Positions 24,263-32,928 of a stretch of DNA of 64,000 nucleotides are shown piece after piece; positions within the stretch are counted from its first letter, which is position 1; each line of letters begins with the position of its first letter. Source of the stretch: Gallintestinimicrobium propionicum. Its GTDB lineage: Bacteria; Bacillota; Clostridia; Lachnospirales; Lachnospiraceae. The notes under the pieces are model-generated. The model was given only the letters and a program-made list of their open reading frames with translations, was not told the DNA's origin and made no database searches. A program made the translations under genes and the position numbers. The stretch covers positions 124,001 through 188,000 of the forward strand of contig NZ_JAOQJY010000001.1 of the NCBI RefSeq assembly GCF_025567525.1, given 5' to 3'.

Positions 24263-25471
24263 ATGAATAAATCCTTGCTTCATACACCGGAGGGTGTAAG
24301 GGATGTTTACGGAGAAGAATATGCGCGTAAGCTTTTTGTGGAGAAAAAGCTGCATGATACGATCCATTTGTACGGGTATCAGGATATTCAGACCCCGACG
24401 TTTGAATTTTTTGATGTTTACAGTAAGGAGATCGGCACGACGCCGTCTTCCCAGCTGTATAAATTTTTCGATAAGGAAGGCAATACCCTGGCGCTTCGTC
24501 CGGACTTTACGCCGTCCTGTGCCAGATGCGCCGCAAAATATTTCATGGATGAGACCGCACCGCTTCGTTTTACCTACAGCGGAAGCACGTTTACGAATAC
24601 GTCGAACCTGCAGGGCAAATTAAAAGAAGTGACCCAGATGGGCGCGGAGCTGATGCTGGAGCCATCTGTGGAGGCAGATGCCGAGATGATCAGCCTTGTC
24701 GTCAAAGCATTGAAAAACTGCGGTCTGACCGATCTGCAGATCACAGTGGGCGAGGTGGAATATTTTAAGGGGATCTGCGCACAGGCAGGCCTAAACGAAG
24801 AAGTGGAATTAAAGCTGCGTGACTTTATTTCCGCCAAGAACTATTTCGGTGCCCAGGAGCTTTTAGAGGAGCAGAAAGTGCGCAAGGATTATGCACAGGT
24901 GCTTTTGGGGCTTGCGGATCTTGTCAAAGGGACGCAGGATCTGGAAAGTGCGAAAATGCAGGTGGATAATGAACGTTCCCTGCAGGCGATTGAACGCCTG
25001 GAGGCACTTTATGAGGTGCTCAAAAAATACGGAACAGAAAAATATGTCTCCTTTGATCTCGGGCTGTTAAATCAGTACAATTATTATACCGGTGTGATCT
25101 TTAAGGGATATACCTATGGTGTCGGAGATGCCATCGTGACAGGTGGACGCTATGATAAGCTGCTTTCCTATTTTGGGAAAAATGCACCTGCGATCGGATT
25201 TGTCGTCGTTGTGGATGATGTTCTGGAAGCCCTTTCGAGACAAAATAAAAAGCCGCATACCGGTCTGGATGGCTGCCTTTTGTTTTATACACCGGACAGC
25301 TATGATGCAGCACTGAAAAAGGCAAATCAGTTGCGGCTTTCAGGTGTTTCTGCAGAGCTGATCCCGGTTGCCTGTGATCAGGACTGCAGGCGGGCAGATT
25401 TGAGAGGAAGACTGCGCAGAGAGGCGATGCTCATTCATGCAGACGGAAGCTGCGAGCAGTTGAAATCATAG
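24263..25471 (+). CDS. hisZ: ATP phosphoribosyltransferase regulatory subunit HisZ
   Basis: The 402-residue HisRS-like protein has motif 2/3-type regions ('LLHTPEGVRDVYGEEYARK', 'YGYQDIQTPTFEFFDVYSKE', 'TLALRPDFTPSCARCAAKYF', 'YYTGVIFKGYTYGVGDAIVT', 'GGRYDKLLSYFG'). The gene lies directly upstream of a short HisG lacking a regulatory domain, which fixes the call as HisZ rather than a true HisRS. HisZ and HisG form the octameric first enzyme of histidine synthesis and give feedback inhibition. RBS AAAGGAGATCC precedes ATG 24263. A small hairpin (ATGCTA...TAGCAT, 24221-24238) lies in the 71-base leader. Confidence 0.93.
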   Translation: MNKSLLHTPEGVRDVYGEEYARKLFVEKKLHDTIHLYGYQDIQTPTFEFFDVYSKEIGTTPSSQLYKFFDKEGNTLALRPDFTPSCARCAAKYFMDETAPLRFTYSGSTFTNTSNLQGKLKEVTQMGAELMLEPSVEADAEMISLVVKALKNCGLTDLQITVGEVEYFKGICAQAGLNEEVELKLRDFISAKNYFGAQELLEEQKVRKDYAQVLLGLADLVKGTQDLESAKMQVDNERSLQAIERLEALYEVLKKYGTEKYVSFDLGLLNQYNYYTGVIFKGYTYGVGDAIVTGGRYDKLLSYFGKNAPAIGFVVVVDDVLEALSRQNKKPHTGLDGCLLFYTPDSYDAALKKANQLRLSGVSAELIPVACDQDCRRADLRGRLRREAMLIHADGSCEQLKS

Positions 25472-25509
25472 AGTGCACGATGTTAGAACACCAAATAGGG
25501 GACATGAAA

Positions 25510-26163
25510 ATGGCAGAAGATAGATACCTGACCTTCGCCCTGACAAAAGGGCGTCTGGCAGACAAAACGCTGTCTCTTTTGGAGCAGGTTGGAATTACCT
25601 GTGAAGAGATGAAGGATAAAAACAGCAGGAAGCTTGTTTTTGTCAATGAAGAATTAAAACTGAAATTTTTCCTGGCAAAGGGACCGGATGTGCCAACCTA
25701 TGTGGAATACGGAGCCGCAGATATCGGTGTGACCGGTAAGGATATTTTGCTGGAAGAGGGAAGACGGGTTTATGAAGTGCTGGATCTTGGCTTTGGCAAA
25801 TGCCGGATGTGCGTTTGCGGTCCGGAATCGGCGCGGGAGCTTTTGCAGCATCATGAGAGAATCCGTGTAGCAAGCAAATATCCGGTGATCGCAAAGGACT
25901 ATTTTTACAATAAAAAGCATCAGACGGTCGACATCATCAAATTAAACGGTTCTGTTGAATTGGGTCCCATTGTTGGATTGTCCGATGTCATTGTCGATAT
26001 CGTGGAAACCGGTTCGACCCTGCGGGAAAACGGATTGGGCGTGCTGGAGGAAATCTGTGAGCTGTCTGCGCGCGTAATTGTCAATCAGGTAAGCATGCAA
26101 ATGGAATCGGAACGGATCCGGGAGATTATTTTAAGGCTGCGTAAACAGCTGGAGGAAGCATAA
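25510..26163 (+). CDS. hisG: ATP phosphoribosyltransferase, short form
   Basis: The 217-residue HisG_S type has 'YLTFALTKGRLADKTLSLLE', 'VPTYVEYGAADIGVTGKDIL', 'GKCRMCVCGPESAR', 'VASKYPVIAKDYF' and the PRPP loop 'VDIVETGSTLRENGL'. It joins ATP and PRPP, the first step of histidine synthesis, together with HisZ. The length is that of the short family, so the ACT-like regulatory domain is absent as expected. ATG 25510 has AGGGGA eight bases upstream; the ATGs at 25480 and 25504 lack a suitable site. Confidence 0.93.
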   Translation: MAEDRYLTFALTKGRLADKTLSLLEQVGITCEEMKDKNSRKLVFVNEELKLKFFLAKGPDVPTYVEYGAADIGVTGKDILLEEGRRVYEVLDLGFGKCRMCVCGPESARELLQHHERIRVASKYPVIAKDYFYNKKHQTVDIIKLNGSVELGPIVGLSDVIVDIVETGSTLRENGLGVLEEICELSARVIVNQVSMQMESERIREIILRLRKQLEEA

Positions 26164-26191
26164 GCCAAGGCGGCGGAAATGAGGAAAACCG

Positions 26192-27490
26192 ATGAGAATT
26201 GTCAAATTGACGGCAGAAAGCAAGAAAGGACTTTTGGAGGATCTGCTTCAGAGAAGCCCGAACCACTACGGACAGTACGAAAGTGCTGTGGCGGAAATTA
26301 TTGAAACGGTGAAAAAAGGCGGCGACGAGGCGCTCTTTTCCTATACAGAGAAGTTTGACCACTGCAAAATGGATGCAGCTCACATCCGCGTAACCCGGGA
26401 AGAAATCGACGAGGCATATCAGAAGGTGGATGCAGACTTTGTGGAGGTTATGAAAAAAAGTGCGGCAAATATCCGTGCATTCCACGAAAAACAGCTGAGA
26501 AACAGCTGGTTTGACCCAAAACCGGACGGGACGATCCTCGGCATGAAGATTCTGCCCATCGCGATTGCCGGCGTTTATGTGCCCGGTGGAAAGGCTGCGT
26601 ATCCCTCCAGCGTACTGATGAACGTGCTTCCGGCAAAGGTCGCGGGCGTGGAGCGTATCATCATGACAACCCCTCCCGGAGCAGACGGAAGGGTCAATCC
26701 TGGTACATTGGTTGCTGCACATATCGCCGGTGTGGATGAGATCTACAAGGTCGGCGGCGCACAGGCCATCGCAGCCATGGCATTTGGCACACAGAGCATC
26801 CCGAAGGTAGATAAAATCACCGGCCCCGGAAATATTTTTGTCGCCTTGGCAAAGAAAGCATGCTTCGGCTATGTGAGCATCGATTCCATCGCAGGACCCA
26901 GTGAAATTCTGGTGATCGCAGATGAAACGGCAAATCCCCGTTATGTGGCGGCAGACCTGTTGTCCCAGGCAGAACATGACGAGCTGGCCAGTGCCATTTT
27001 AATCACCACCAGTAAGACTTTAGCGGATCAGGTTTCTGTTGAAGTGGACAGGTTCGTTGCAAACCTGTCAAGACGCGAGATCATCGAAAAATCCCTCAAC
27101 AATTATGGCTATATTCTGCTGGTAGATTCTCTGGATGAGGCAGCGGACACCGCCAATGAGATTGCTTCGGAGCATCTGGAAATCCTGACGAAGGATCCCT
27201 TTGCCATGATGACAAAAATCCGTAATGCCGGAGCGATCTTCCTTGGGGAGTATTCCTCCGAGCCTTTGGGGGACTATTTTGCAGGTCCAAACCATGTGCT
27301 TCCGACAAATGGTACGGCACGATTTTTCTCCCCGTTAAATGTAGATGATTTTTTGAAAAAGACGAGCATCATTTCATATTCCAGACCGGCGCTGGAAAAG
27401 ATCCATCAGGATATTGAGTGCTTTGCAGAAAATGAGGGGCTGACGGCGCATGCCAATTCCATCCGTGTCCGTTTTGAAAAGGAGGACTGA
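26192..27490 (+). CDS. hisD: Histidinol dehydrogenase
   Basis: The 432-residue HisD has 'VKKGGDEALFSYTEKFDHC', 'AGVYVPGGKAAYPSSVLMNV', 'KVGGAQAIAAMAFGTQSIPK', 'VDKITGPGNIFVALAKK', 'SIAGPSEILVIADE', 'LLSQAEHDELASAIL' and the zinc-site His residues in 'GPNHVLPTNGTARFFSPL'. It performs the last two NAD-dependent oxidations to L-histidine. RBS GAGGAAAACC precedes ATG 26192. The final A of its TGA is shared with the start of hisB, giving tight coupling. Confidence 0.97.
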   Translation: MRIVKLTAESKKGLLEDLLQRSPNHYGQYESAVAEIIETVKKGGDEALFSYTEKFDHCKMDAAHIRVTREEIDEAYQKVDADFVEVMKKSAANIRAFHEKQLRNSWFDPKPDGTILGMKILPIAIAGVYVPGGKAAYPSSVLMNVLPAKVAGVERIIMTTPPGADGRVNPGTLVAAHIAGVDEIYKVGGAQAIAAMAFGTQSIPKVDKITGPGNIFVALAKKACFGYVSIDSIAGPSEILVIADETANPRYVAADLLSQAEHDELASAILITTSKTLADQVSVEVDRFVANLSRREIIEKSLNNYGYILLVDSLDEAADTANEIASEHLEILTKDPFAMMTKIRNAGAIFLGEYSSEPLGDYFAGPNHVLPTNGTARFFSPLNVDDFLKKTSIISYSRPALEKIHQDIECFAENEGLTAHANSIRVRFEKED

Positions 27491-28080
27491 TGATGGAAAG
27501 AACGGCGAATATAAAACGCGATACAAAAGAAACCAGAATTGCACTGACACTTTCCTTAGACGGCACCGGCAGCGCGGATATTGATACCGGCATCGGATTT
27601 TTCGACCATATGCTGGACGGCTTTGCACGGCACGGATTTTTTGATTTGTCTGTAAAAGTGGACGGAGATCTGTTTGTGGACGGACATCATACCGTAGAAG
27701 ATACGGGAATCGTACTCGGGCAGGCGATCGCTGAGGCAGTCGGAGACAAAAAAGGAATTAAACGTTACGGATATTTTCTGCTGCCGATGGATGACGCGCT
27801 GGTTGCGTGCGCAGTGGATCTGTGCGGACGTCCCTATTTCAATTTTGATTACGAATTTAATGTTCCGATGATCGGCGGGCTGGATACTCAGCTGATCCGG
27901 GAGTTTTTCTATGCCGTTTCCTATAGTGCAGGTATGAACCTGCATATCAAGGTATTGGACGGCATCAACGGACATCATGTTGCAGAGGCGATGTTTAAGG
28001 CGTTTTCCAAGGCACTTGATATGGCAGTATCCAACGAACCGAGGTTAGACGGCGTGCTTTCCACAAAGGGAAGCCTGTAA
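27490..28080 (+). CDS. hisB: Imidazoleglycerol-phosphate dehydratase
   Basis: The 196-residue monofunctional HisB (no phosphatase domain) has 'DTGIGFFDHMLDGFARHGFF', 'VDGHHTVEDTGIVLGQAIAE', 'LPMDDALVACAVDLCGRPYF' and 'NLHIKVLDGINGHHVAEAMF', with the paired His metal ligands. It dehydrates imidazole glycerol phosphate. Starts at ATG 27490 or the adjacent ATG 27493, both behind AAAAGGAGG. The hisH, hisA, hisF and hisC genes usually near it are not in this operon. Confidence 0.96.
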   Translation: MMERTANIKRDTKETRIALTLSLDGTGSADIDTGIGFFDHMLDGFARHGFFDLSVKVDGDLFVDGHHTVEDTGIVLGQAIAEAVGDKKGIKRYGYFLLPMDDALVACAVDLCGRPYFNFDYEFNVPMIGGLDTQLIREFFYAVSYSAGMNLHIKVLDGINGHHVAEAMFKAFSKALDMAVSNEPRLDGVLSTKGSL

Positions 28081-28158
28081 CATACAGAATACATATCGGG
28101 CAGTCGTCTGGCTGAACCAGACCGGATGCAGAACAGCTGTCTGGAAATGAGGATCAGA

Positions 28159-29448
28159 ATGAATACAAAAAAATTTATGGCATGCATGTACCTCAAAAAT
28201 GAGGTCGCGTATCAGGACAGAGAGGGCACATGCAGAATCGAGGAAACGCCGGTCGCGCTGGCGGAGAGCTACAGCGAAAACGAATGCGATGCAATTTATG
28301 TCGGTCTGCTTTCGGAGAACGATGCAGAGCATGAAAAGGATCTGGACGTTCTGCGGGAAATCTGTCAGAATACGGCGGTTCCGGTAATTGGAAGCGGACA
28401 CATTTTCCGAATGGAGGATGTGAAAAAACTGTTATATGCAGGCTGCCAGCAGGTGATGCTGGATTATGCCGATCCGGTGCAGCTGGAGCTGACAAAAGAG
28501 GTCTCTCTGAAATTTGGCAAAGAAAAAATCGCAGCGGGCGTTGCAGATATTTCGCTTCTGGAACAGGAAAAGGAGCTGCTAAAGGAATATACCTCCAACG
28601 TATTTTTGTTCTGTCCCGGTGCAACGGCGGAGGCTGCGCTGATGTCTCCGGTTCCGGTGGTAACCTTTTTGCCGGAGGTTTCCCTGGAAAAGCTCATCGA
28701 GGTGCTTTCCTATGCCAATATCAGCGGTATTTCCGGTAAGTTGGTCAATGAAAACATAACAGAGATTTCCGCGATCAAAGCCCTTTGCCGGGAAAATAAA
28801 ATTCCGGTAGAGGACAGAGGGGCGGCCTATGCCTTTTCCGATCTGAAAAAGGGACCAGACGGTTTGGTTCCGGTGGTTGTACAGGATGTGAAAACCGATG
28901 CCGTGCTGATGGTTGCCTATATGAACGAAGAAGCCTACAATCAGACGTTGCGCACCGGACGCATGACTTATTACAGCAGAAGCCGCAGCGAGCTCTGGTT
29001 AAAGGGAGAAACCAGCGGACACTATCAGTATGTGCATTCTCTGACTGCGGACTGCGACCTGGATACAATCCTTGCAAAAGTAACACAGGTCGGCGCGGCA
29101 TGCCACACCGGTTCCTACAGCTGTTTCTTTAACGAAATCCAGAACCGCAGCAGCAAGCAGGAAGCGCACAATCCGATGAAGGTCTTTGAAGAGGTATTTT
29201 CGGTGATCGAGGACCGTAAGGAGCATCCCAAGGAAGGCTCCTATACCAACTATCTGTTTGATAAAGGTATTGACAAGATCTTAAAGAAAGTCGGGGAAGA
29301 GGCGACAGAAATCGTCATCGCAGCAAAAAACCCCAATCCGAACGAAATCAAATATGAAATCGCTGATTTCCTGTACCATATGATGGTGCTGATGGCAGAA
29401 AAAGGCGTGACCTGGGAAGAGGTCACGACAGAGCTGGCAAACCGATAA
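28159..29448 (+). CDS. hisIE: HisIE with an extra HisF-like N-terminal domain
   Basis: The 429-residue protein has three parts. Residues about 1-215 look like a degenerate HisA/HisF barrel ('KKFMACMYLKNEVAYQD', 'LAESYSENECDAIYVGLLSE', 'VPVIGSGHIFRMEDVKKLLY', 'AGCQQVMLDYADP'). Residues about 220-320 are HisI, phosphoribosyl-AMP cyclohydrolase ('DAVLMVAYMNEEAYNQTLRT', 'YYSRSRSELWLKGETSGHYQ', 'LTADCDLDTIL', 'GAACHTGSYSCFF'). Residues about 335-425 are HisE, pyrophosphohydrolase ('LFDKGIDKILKKVGEEATEI', 'EIADFLYHMMVLMAEKGVTW'). HisI and HisE look intact; the N-terminal part lacks an obvious HisF catalytic Asp pair. ATG 28159 has GAGGATCAG upstream. A terminator follows. Confidence 0.9.
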   Translation: MNTKKFMACMYLKNEVAYQDREGTCRIEETPVALAESYSENECDAIYVGLLSENDAEHEKDLDVLREICQNTAVPVIGSGHIFRMEDVKKLLYAGCQQVMLDYADPVQLELTKEVSLKFGKEKIAAGVADISLLEQEKELLKEYTSNVFLFCPGATAEAALMSPVPVVTFLPEVSLEKLIEVLSYANISGISGKLVNENITEISAIKALCRENKIPVEDRGAAYAFSDLKKGPDGLVPVVVQDVKTDAVLMVAYMNEEAYNQTLRTGRMTYYSRSRSELWLKGETSGHYQYVHSLTADCDLDTILAKVTQVGAACHTGSYSCFFNEIQNRSSKQEAHNPMKVFEEVFSVIEDRKEHPKEGSYTNYLFDKGIDKILKKVGEEATEIVIAAKNPNPNEIKYEIADFLYHMMVLMAEKGVTWEEVTTELANR

Positions 29449-29521
29449 AAATGTATAGGGAAGCAGCGTAGCGCGGCAGGTGCGTCTGCGCATTAAATTT
29501 AGATAAAAAAAGAGAAAAGAC

Positions 29522-29567
29522 CGGGCGTCAAATCCTTTGAAAGCAAAAGGGTTGGCCGCCCGTTTTT
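29522..29567 (+). terminator. his operon terminator
   Basis: CGGGCG and AACCC-type arms form a stem (29522-29562) with an inner AAATCCTTT/AAAGGGTT pairing, followed by TTTTT. It lies 73 bases after hisIE. Confidence 0.85.
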
Positions 29568-29685
29568 GTTCCCCAAATTTTGGTTTTAGGACAATAGAAT
29601 ACTTCCAGTACATGTATTTTCCGGTTTTGTAGATTATTTTTTCAGATACGCCATCATACAGATGAATAGGAAACTACACTATAGC

Positions 29686-29712
29686 AGTTTACATAAAAAT
29701 ATTATGTAAACT
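29686..29712. promoter_or_regulatory. Perfect palindrome, candidate operator
   Basis: AGTTTACATAA and TTATGTAAACT are perfect 11-bp inverted arms with a five-base AT spacer. They sit just upstream of the RBS of the next gene, in the position of a repressor site or attenuator. The rest of 29568-29685 shows no gene. Confidence 0.5.
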
Positions 29713-29732
29713 AAAAAGAAAGGATGGACCAG

Positions 29733-30086
29733 ATGGAAGATGCGGAAAGAAAGCTGGAGCTGACCAGATACCTTCGGCAGGAACAGAATTTAAACCGGAT
29801 GAAGGTAAAAAATCGGGAAGATATTTTGTACGGAACGGGTAAAAACAGTGAAATGCTGTATGGAGACGATGGTTTGGAACTGACAGAATATGACAGAATC
29901 CGGGAGCAGGGGCATAAGGGGCCTATGTTTGGGCTGCGGCTGGCAGTCAGCCTGATGCTGTTTGCGGGCGTTATCTATCTGGATAAAAATCAGATTGACT
30001 GGAAGGGGCAGAGTGCAGTTGCCGTGATAAGCAGGCAGCTGGAAACTTCTGTAATGGGAAATTCTACGGTGGAGGCACTGCATTAG
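29733..30086 (+). CDS. Small membrane-anchored protein, unknown
   Basis: The 117-residue protein has a charged, helical N-terminal half ('DAERKLELTRYLRQEQNLNR', 'GTGKNSEMLYGDD') and one transmembrane helix near residue 72-90 ('GLRLAVSLMLFAGVIYLD'), with a short external tail. ATG 29733 has AAAGG at seven bases; ATG 29724 would sit directly on the site. I recognise no family. It stands alone between the his operon and the radical SAM operon and is likely controlled through the palindrome at 29686-29712. Confidence 0.65.
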   Translation: MEDAERKLELTRYLRQEQNLNRMKVKNREDILYGTGKNSEMLYGDDGLELTEYDRIREQGHKGPMFGLRLAVSLMLFAGVIYLDKNQIDWKGQSAVAVISRQLETSVMGNSTVEALH

Positions 30087-30088
30087 CC

Positions 30089-30117
30089 TTGCAACGAAGC
30101 CGGAAATACCCTATAAT
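30089..30117 (+). promoter_or_regulatory. Predicted sigma-A promoter of the radical SAM operon
   Basis: TTGCAA, a 17-base spacer and TATAAT (30112-30117). A palindrome CCATTTTcAAAATGG (30130-30144) lies at about +6, where an operator could be. Confidence 0.7.
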
Positions 30118-30256
30118 CATACCATAATGTCCATTTTCAAAATGGGAAAAGTCTGCGCCATCGGGGCTCTATGTTCTGGCTGCGGGAAGCAACCCGTACC
30201 GGGTATTTTACAGCCACACCGGCAGCAGATAAAAAATGGTAAGGAAACAGGAAAAA

Positions 30257-32230
30257 ATGAAAAGATTAACATCAAATATTGAAGGGCTTTCGGCACGGCA
30301 GCTGGCACAGCACTGTATCGGTGCAGAAGAACTTTCAAATGGCAGAGAGCGAAAGCTTGCCCTCGGGGATGACATCCTGATGAGTGTTTCTTCTCCTGCA
30401 CGTTATGTCGGTGGGGAGGTCAATTCCGTCATGAAAACACTTACACCGGGAATGGTCCGGTTTGCCATGTGTTTTCCGGACGTCTACGAGATCGGCATGT
30501 CTCACCTCGGCATCCAGATTCTCTATGATATGTTCAACCGTTATGACGACGTGTGGTGTGAGCGGGTTTATTCGCCGTGGCTGGATCTGGATAAAATCAT
30601 GCGTGAGAAAAAAATTCCGCTGTTTGCCCTGGAATCTCAGGAGCCGGTGAAAAATTTTGACTTTTTAGGCATCACGCTGCAGTACGAAATGTGTTATACA
30701 AACGTCCTGCAGGTGCTGGATTTGTCCGGGATTCCGCTGCTTGCAAAAGACCGTACCGAAGAAGATCCGATCGTGATTGGCGGCGGACCCTGCAGCTACA
30801 ATCCGGAACCGATCGCGGAATTTTTTGATCTCTTCTACATCGGAGAGGGAGAAACTGCGTACCGGAAGCTGCTGGACGTCTATAAAGAAGTAAAAGAAAA
30901 AGGCGGCAGCCGTCAGGAATTTCTTCTGCGCGCGGCGAGGGAAGTGCCCGGCATGTACGTGCCGTCCCTGTATGAAGTATCCTATAAAGAGGACGGGACG
31001 ATCGCATCTTTTGTCCCGACCAAGGAGGGTGTTCCGGCAAAGATTACAAAGGAAATCGTGATGGATCTCGACAATGCGCCGTATCCGGAGAAACCGGTGG
31101 TTCCGTTTATCCGTGCGACACAGGATCGTGTCGTTTTGGAAATTCAGCGCGGCTGTATCCGCGGCTGTCGTTTCTGTCAGGCAGGGCAGCTGTATCGTCC
31201 GGTACGCGAAAAGAGCCTCGAGACCCTCAAGCATTACGCGACAACGATGCTGGACAGCACCGGTCAGGAAGAAATTTCCTTGAGCTCCTTGAGTTCCAGC
31301 GACTATTCCCATCTGGAAGAGCTGGTAGACTTCCTGATGACGACCTGTCAGGAGAAAAAAGTGAATATTTCCCTGCCTTCTCTGCGAATTGATGCGTTTT
31401 CTTTAGACGTTATGGGAAAGGTACAGGACGTCAAAAAGAGCAGCCTGACCTTTGCACCGGAAGCAGGAAGTCAGCGTCTGAGAAACGTCATCAACAAGGG
31501 ACTGACCGAAGAAGTGATTTTAAAGGGCGCAGGACTTGCATTTGAGGGCGGATGGAGCCGCGTGAAGCTGTACTTCATGCTCGGGCTGCCCTTTGAAACA
31601 GAAGAAGATATCCGTGGGATCGCAGAGCTGTCCAACAAGATTGCAGCCCTCTATTATGAGGTTGTTCCAAAAGAAAAGAGAAACGGGCCGGTACAGATCG
31701 TTTCCAGTACATCCTTCTTTATCCCGAAGCCGTTCACTCCCTTTCAGTGGGCACCGATGTGTACAAAGGAACAGTTTTTGGATAAGGCAGCGCTGACCAA
31801 GCAGGCGGTGCGTGAACAGCTCAACCAGAAGCGGATCAAATACAACTGGCATGAGGCGGACGTCAGCGTTTTAGAGGGCGTGTTTGCCCGCGGCGACAGA
31901 AAGGTTGCCGACGTGATTTTAAAGGCGTATGAAAAAGGCTGTATTTACGATGCCTGGGGCGAATATTTCAAGTATCAGACCTGGGTGGACTGCTTTCAGG
32001 AGTGCAATGTCGATATGGACTTTTATACGACAAGAACGCGCAGCGATGAGGAAGTTTTCCCATGGGATTTCCTGGACTGCGGCGTAAACAGAGCCTTCCT
32101 TTTGCGGGAGTGGAAACGTGCGGCGGAGGCTGTCGTAACGCCCAACTGTAAGATGCAGTGTCAGGGCTGCGGCGCTGCGCGCTTCGGCGGCGGAATCTGT
32201 TTCGAACAAAGAGGAGGGGATGCGGTATGA
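30257..32230 (+). CDS. TIGR03960-type B12-binding-fold radical SAM protein
   Basis: The 657-residue protein has an N-terminal cobalamin-fold-like domain ('GMVRFAMCFPDVYEIGMSHL', 'FDFLGITLQYEMCYTNVL', 'DPIVIGGGPCSYNPEPIAEF') and then the radical SAM core with 'RGCIRGCRFCQAG' (CxxxCxxC, near residue 300) and 'SLSSLSSSDYSHLEEL'. A C-terminal Cys cluster is 'NCKMQCQGCGAARFGGGICF'. It pairs with the following gene (TIGR03936), and in many Firmicutes the two are fused or adjacent and sit upstream of rng. The reaction is unknown to me. ATG 30257 has AGGAAACAGGA upstream; ATG 30236 is an alternative. Confidence 0.9.
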   Translation: MKRLTSNIEGLSARQLAQHCIGAEELSNGRERKLALGDDILMSVSSPARYVGGEVNSVMKTLTPGMVRFAMCFPDVYEIGMSHLGIQILYDMFNRYDDVWCERVYSPWLDLDKIMREKKIPLFALESQEPVKNFDFLGITLQYEMCYTNVLQVLDLSGIPLLAKDRTEEDPIVIGGGPCSYNPEPIAEFFDLFYIGEGETAYRKLLDVYKEVKEKGGSRQEFLLRAAREVPGMYVPSLYEVSYKEDGTIASFVPTKEGVPAKITKEIVMDLDNAPYPEKPVVPFIRATQDRVVLEIQRGCIRGCRFCQAGQLYRPVREKSLETLKHYATTMLDSTGQEEISLSSLSSSDYSHLEELVDFLMTTCQEKKVNISLPSLRIDAFSLDVMGKVQDVKKSSLTFAPEAGSQRLRNVINKGLTEEVILKGAGLAFEGGWSRVKLYFMLGLPFETEEDIRGIAELSNKIAALYYEVVPKEKRNGPVQIVSSTSFFIPKPFTPFQWAPMCTKEQFLDKAALTKQAVREQLNQKRIKYNWHEADVSVLEGVFARGDRKVADVILKAYEKGCIYDAWGEYFKYQTWVDCFQECNVDMDFYTTRTRSDEEVFPWDFLDCGVNRAFLLREWKRAAEAVVTPNCKMQCQGCGAARFGGGICFEQRGGDAV

Positions 32231-32928
32231 TGGTACGTGTAAAATTTGCGAAATATGGTCCGCTGCGCTTTACCGGACATCTGGATGTGCTGCGCTTTTT
32301 CCAGAAAGCGATCCGCAGAGCCGGACTGGATGTTGTGTATACACATGGATTTAATCCGCATCAGGTCATGAGCTTTGCTGCGCCATTGGGTGTCGGACTG
32401 TGCAGCGTGGGCGAATATATGGACGTGGAAATCGCTTCGTCTGATGGCGCAGAGGATTTTAAGAAGCGCCTGCAGGAGGCATGTCCTTACGGAATCGATA
32501 TCCTGAGTGTAAAGATGCTGCCGGAAAAGGCGGGAAACGCGATGGCGAGCGTCGCTGCGGCAACCTATGCAGTAGCATTTAAAGATCCCGAAAAGAGCTT
32601 TGCAGGCTGTCAGGGCGCGGTGGACGGGCTGCTTTCCAAAAAGGAACTCTGGATTACAAAGGAAACCAAGCGCAGCACGGCAGAGGTCGATATTCGGTCC
32701 GGTATTTATGACTGTCACATCGACGACGGCGCGTTGGTATTTATGGTAGATGCAAGCAGCGGCGGAAATATCCGTCCGGAGTTCGTAACGGATGCAGTCC
32801 TTTCCCTCGCAGGTCTGGAGGCGTCAAAGATTGAGCTGCAGACCGTGCGCATGGAAACCTGGATGAATACGGGAACGAAAGAAGAGCCTTCCTTTGTTCC
32901 GCTGGATGCGATAGGAGAAGCATTTTGA
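32227..32928 (+). CDS. TIGR03936/DUF2344 radical SAM-associated protein
   Basis: The 233-residue protein begins 'MMVRVKFAKYGPLRFTGHLD', then 'VLRFFQKAIRRAGLDVVYTH' and 'GFNPHQVMSFAAPLGVGLCS', the DUF2344 signature. It overlaps the upstream gene by four bases (ATGA) and the downstream rng start by four (TTGA), so the three are translationally coupled. This trio is a common Firmicute arrangement. The role is inferred to be an accessory to the radical SAM enzyme. Confidence 0.9.
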   Translation: MMVRVKFAKYGPLRFTGHLDVLRFFQKAIRRAGLDVVYTHGFNPHQVMSFAAPLGVGLCSVGEYMDVEIASSDGAEDFKKRLQEACPYGIDILSVKMLPEKAGNAMASVAAATYAVAFKDPEKSFAGCQGAVDGLLSKKELWITKETKRSTAEVDIRSGIYDCHIDDGALVFMVDASSGGNIRPEFVTDAVLSLAGLEASKIELQTVRMETWMNTGTKEEPSFVPLDAIGEAF

